A DNA stretch of 6,795 nt from positions 1 through 6,795 of the forward strand of contig JAJAYR010000120.1 in NCBI GenBank assembly GCA_026786155.1, in the 5' to 3' direction. Shown here piece after piece: positions 5,970-6,795 of the stretch (positions are counted from its first letter, which is position 1; every line of letters starts with the position of its first letter). The position numbers and the translations under genes are program-made. Under the pieces are notes generated by a model, which saw only the letters and a program-made list of their open reading frames with translations, was not told the origin of the DNA and ran no database searches. The DNA comes from Pyrinomonadaceae bacterium (GTDB lineage: Bacteria; Acidobacteriota; Blastocatellia; Pyrinomonadales; Pyrinomonadaceae).

Positions 5970-6795
5970 ACTTAATAGGAAGAAAAATCGAAAACGTCGT
6001 CCCGACACCGACGTTCGAGCGAACGCTTAAACGCCCGCCGTGTTCGGTGATGATGCCGTAGCAGACGGCTAAACCGAGTCCCGTGCCTTTGCCGACTTCT
6101 TTAGTGGTGAAAAAAGGCTCAAAAATTTTGGAAACGTCTTCGGGCGCGATGCCGTGTCCGGTGTCTGAAACTTCGACGACGACGCGGCTCGGTTCGGCGA
6201 AAGCGCGAAAGGCGAGCGTTCCGCCGCGGTTCATCGCGTCAATCGCATTGGTCGAAAGAGCGATAATCGCCTGTTGAAGTTGTCCTTCGTCGGCGTTGAC
6301 GAGCGGCAGATTTTCTTCGATTTCGATTTTGATTTCGATGTTGTCGCCGCGTCTTTGATGGGTTAAAAGACGGGCGGAAGATTTGATTATCGCGCCGACA
6401 TCGAGCGGCGACCGGTTGCCCGTCCGCATCCGGCTGAAATCGAGCAGGTTGTTGGTGATTGATTTACATCGAAAGGCTTCGCTGCGGATGAGTCCGAGGT
6501 ATTCCTGCAAATCGTCAACGTCGGGCGACGTGCCGAAAACGCCTTCTTCGACGCGCGTTTCCAGCGATTCGGCGCAGGCGGAAATCGTCGCCAGCGGATT
6601 ATTTATTTCGTGAACTACGCCCGCCGCAAGTCTGCCGACGGCGGCGAGTTTTTCGGCGCGTCCGGCGGCGTGAATCGCTTCGACGCGCATCGAAACGTCT
6701 TCGCCGACCGTGATAACGTGCGTGATTTCGCCGCTTTCCTTGTCGCGCATCGGAACTTTGCTGACCATCCAATGCTTGGTTGCGCCGTTTTCGTC
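5965..6795 (-). CDS. PAS-linked sensor histidine kinase (NtrB-like), 5' partial
   Basis: The frame is open from the right edge, giving 276 visible residues; the true start is outside the window. Residues about 1-35 (KHWMVSKVPMRDKESGEITHVITVGEDVS) look like the C-terminal half of a PAS/PAC sensory domain. The dimerisation/phospho-acceptor helix follows with AAGVVHEINNPLATI, the H-box, and phospho-acceptor H62. The ATPase domain shows the N-box with N183 (STNAIDAM), G1 DTGHGI (211-216), the F-box FEPFFTTKEVGKG and G2 GTGLGLAVCYGIITEHGG (237-254). It should autophosphorylate and pass phosphate to D52 of the NtrC-type regulator encoded two genes downstream. Whether it is cytosolic or membrane-bound cannot be seen, and the signal is unknown. 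The final codons, AAG TCT TGA, lie in the degenerate edge of the 9-bp repeat array. Confidence 0.95.
   Translation of the reverse strand, partial: DENGATKHWMVSKVPMRDKESGEITHVITVGEDVSMRVEAIHAAGRAEKLAAVGRLAAGVVHEINNPLATISACAESLETRVEEGVFGTSPDVDDLQEYLGLIRSEAFRCKSITNNLLDFSRMRTGNRSPLDVGAIIKSSARLLTHQRRGDNIEIKIEIEENLPLVNADEGQLQQAIIALSTNAIDAMNRGGTLAFRAFAEPSRVVVEVSDTGHGIAPEDVSKIFEPFFTTKEVGKGTGLGLAVCYGIITEHGGRLSVRSNVGVGTTFSIFLPIKS

Larger units (their letters stand above)
5469..5972 (-). mobile_element. Putative IVS-like cassette: four-helix-bundle gene inside an inverted-repeat stem
   Basis: The arrays at 5469-5511 and 5930-5972 are in opposite orientation and enclose only copy B. In the minus-strand RNA three CUGGGAAGU units pair fully with three ACUUCCUAG units, the single base difference becoming a G-U wobble. 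Four more pairs form on the inner side, while the fourth, degenerate unit pairs at 7 of 9 positions on the outer side. The result is a stem of roughly 40 bp closing a loop of about 420 nt. 23S rRNA intervening sequences that encode this family are also stem-closed and are excised by RNase III. Calling this segment mobile is inference: no target-site duplication or transposase is visible, and the arrays could be ordinary intergenic repeats. Confidence 0.4.

Overview
Every gene I can support in this window lies on the minus strand, so the biological reading order runs from base 6795 down to base 1. GC content is moderate, roughly half by eye. The gene repertoire (NtrB/NtrC-type two-component pair, secreted SNase-like protein, crotonase, Type IIG/ISP-like restriction enzyme, two S23-type four-helix-bundle proteins) and the short-period intergenic repeats indicate a free-living Gram-negative-type bacterium. 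My guess is an acidobacterium of the Blastocatellia/Pyrinomonadales kind, but this is a low-confidence inference from general style and not from a marker gene.

First transcription unit (6795 to about 2858). It opens with the C-terminal part of a PAS-linked sensor histidine kinase (5' end outside the window). A small S23/IVP-type four-helix-bundle gene follows, then a complete NtrC-type sigma-54 response regulator, then a secreted protein with a degenerate staphylococcal-nuclease-like domain. A good intrinsic terminator at 2858-2884 closes the unit. The four-helix-bundle gene sits between the kinase and its probable partner regulator. Two arrays of 9-bp tandem repeats bracket it in opposite orientation. 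In the transcript these arrays can fold into one stem of about 40 bp that encloses the whole small gene. This resembles the layout of 23S rRNA intervening sequences, which carry the same protein family inside a long stem, and it is the most interesting structure in the window.

Spacer (2614-2930). It holds the terminator, a weak promoter candidate, and a long hairpin with a 19-bp perfect stem built on a 7-nt periodicity.

Second transcription unit (2613 to beyond base 1). A second, divergent four-helix-bundle gene overlaps the start of a crotonase-family (enoyl-CoA hydratase/isomerase-like) gene by 8 nt. Twelve bases later begins a large restriction-modification gene that runs off the window. 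Its visible 499 codons carry an N-terminal PD-(D/E)XK nuclease motif, a helical connector and the start of a gamma-class N6-adenine methyltransferase (DPATGTGTF, NPPY), with no helicase between nuclease and methyltransferase.

Both four-helix-bundle genes are therefore accompanied by repeats that can form hairpins, of different sequence and period (9 nt and 7 nt). Whether this is a real association, and whether the 5469-5972 segment is a mobile or RNA-processing cassette, can be tested by genome-wide repeat search and comparison of empty sites.
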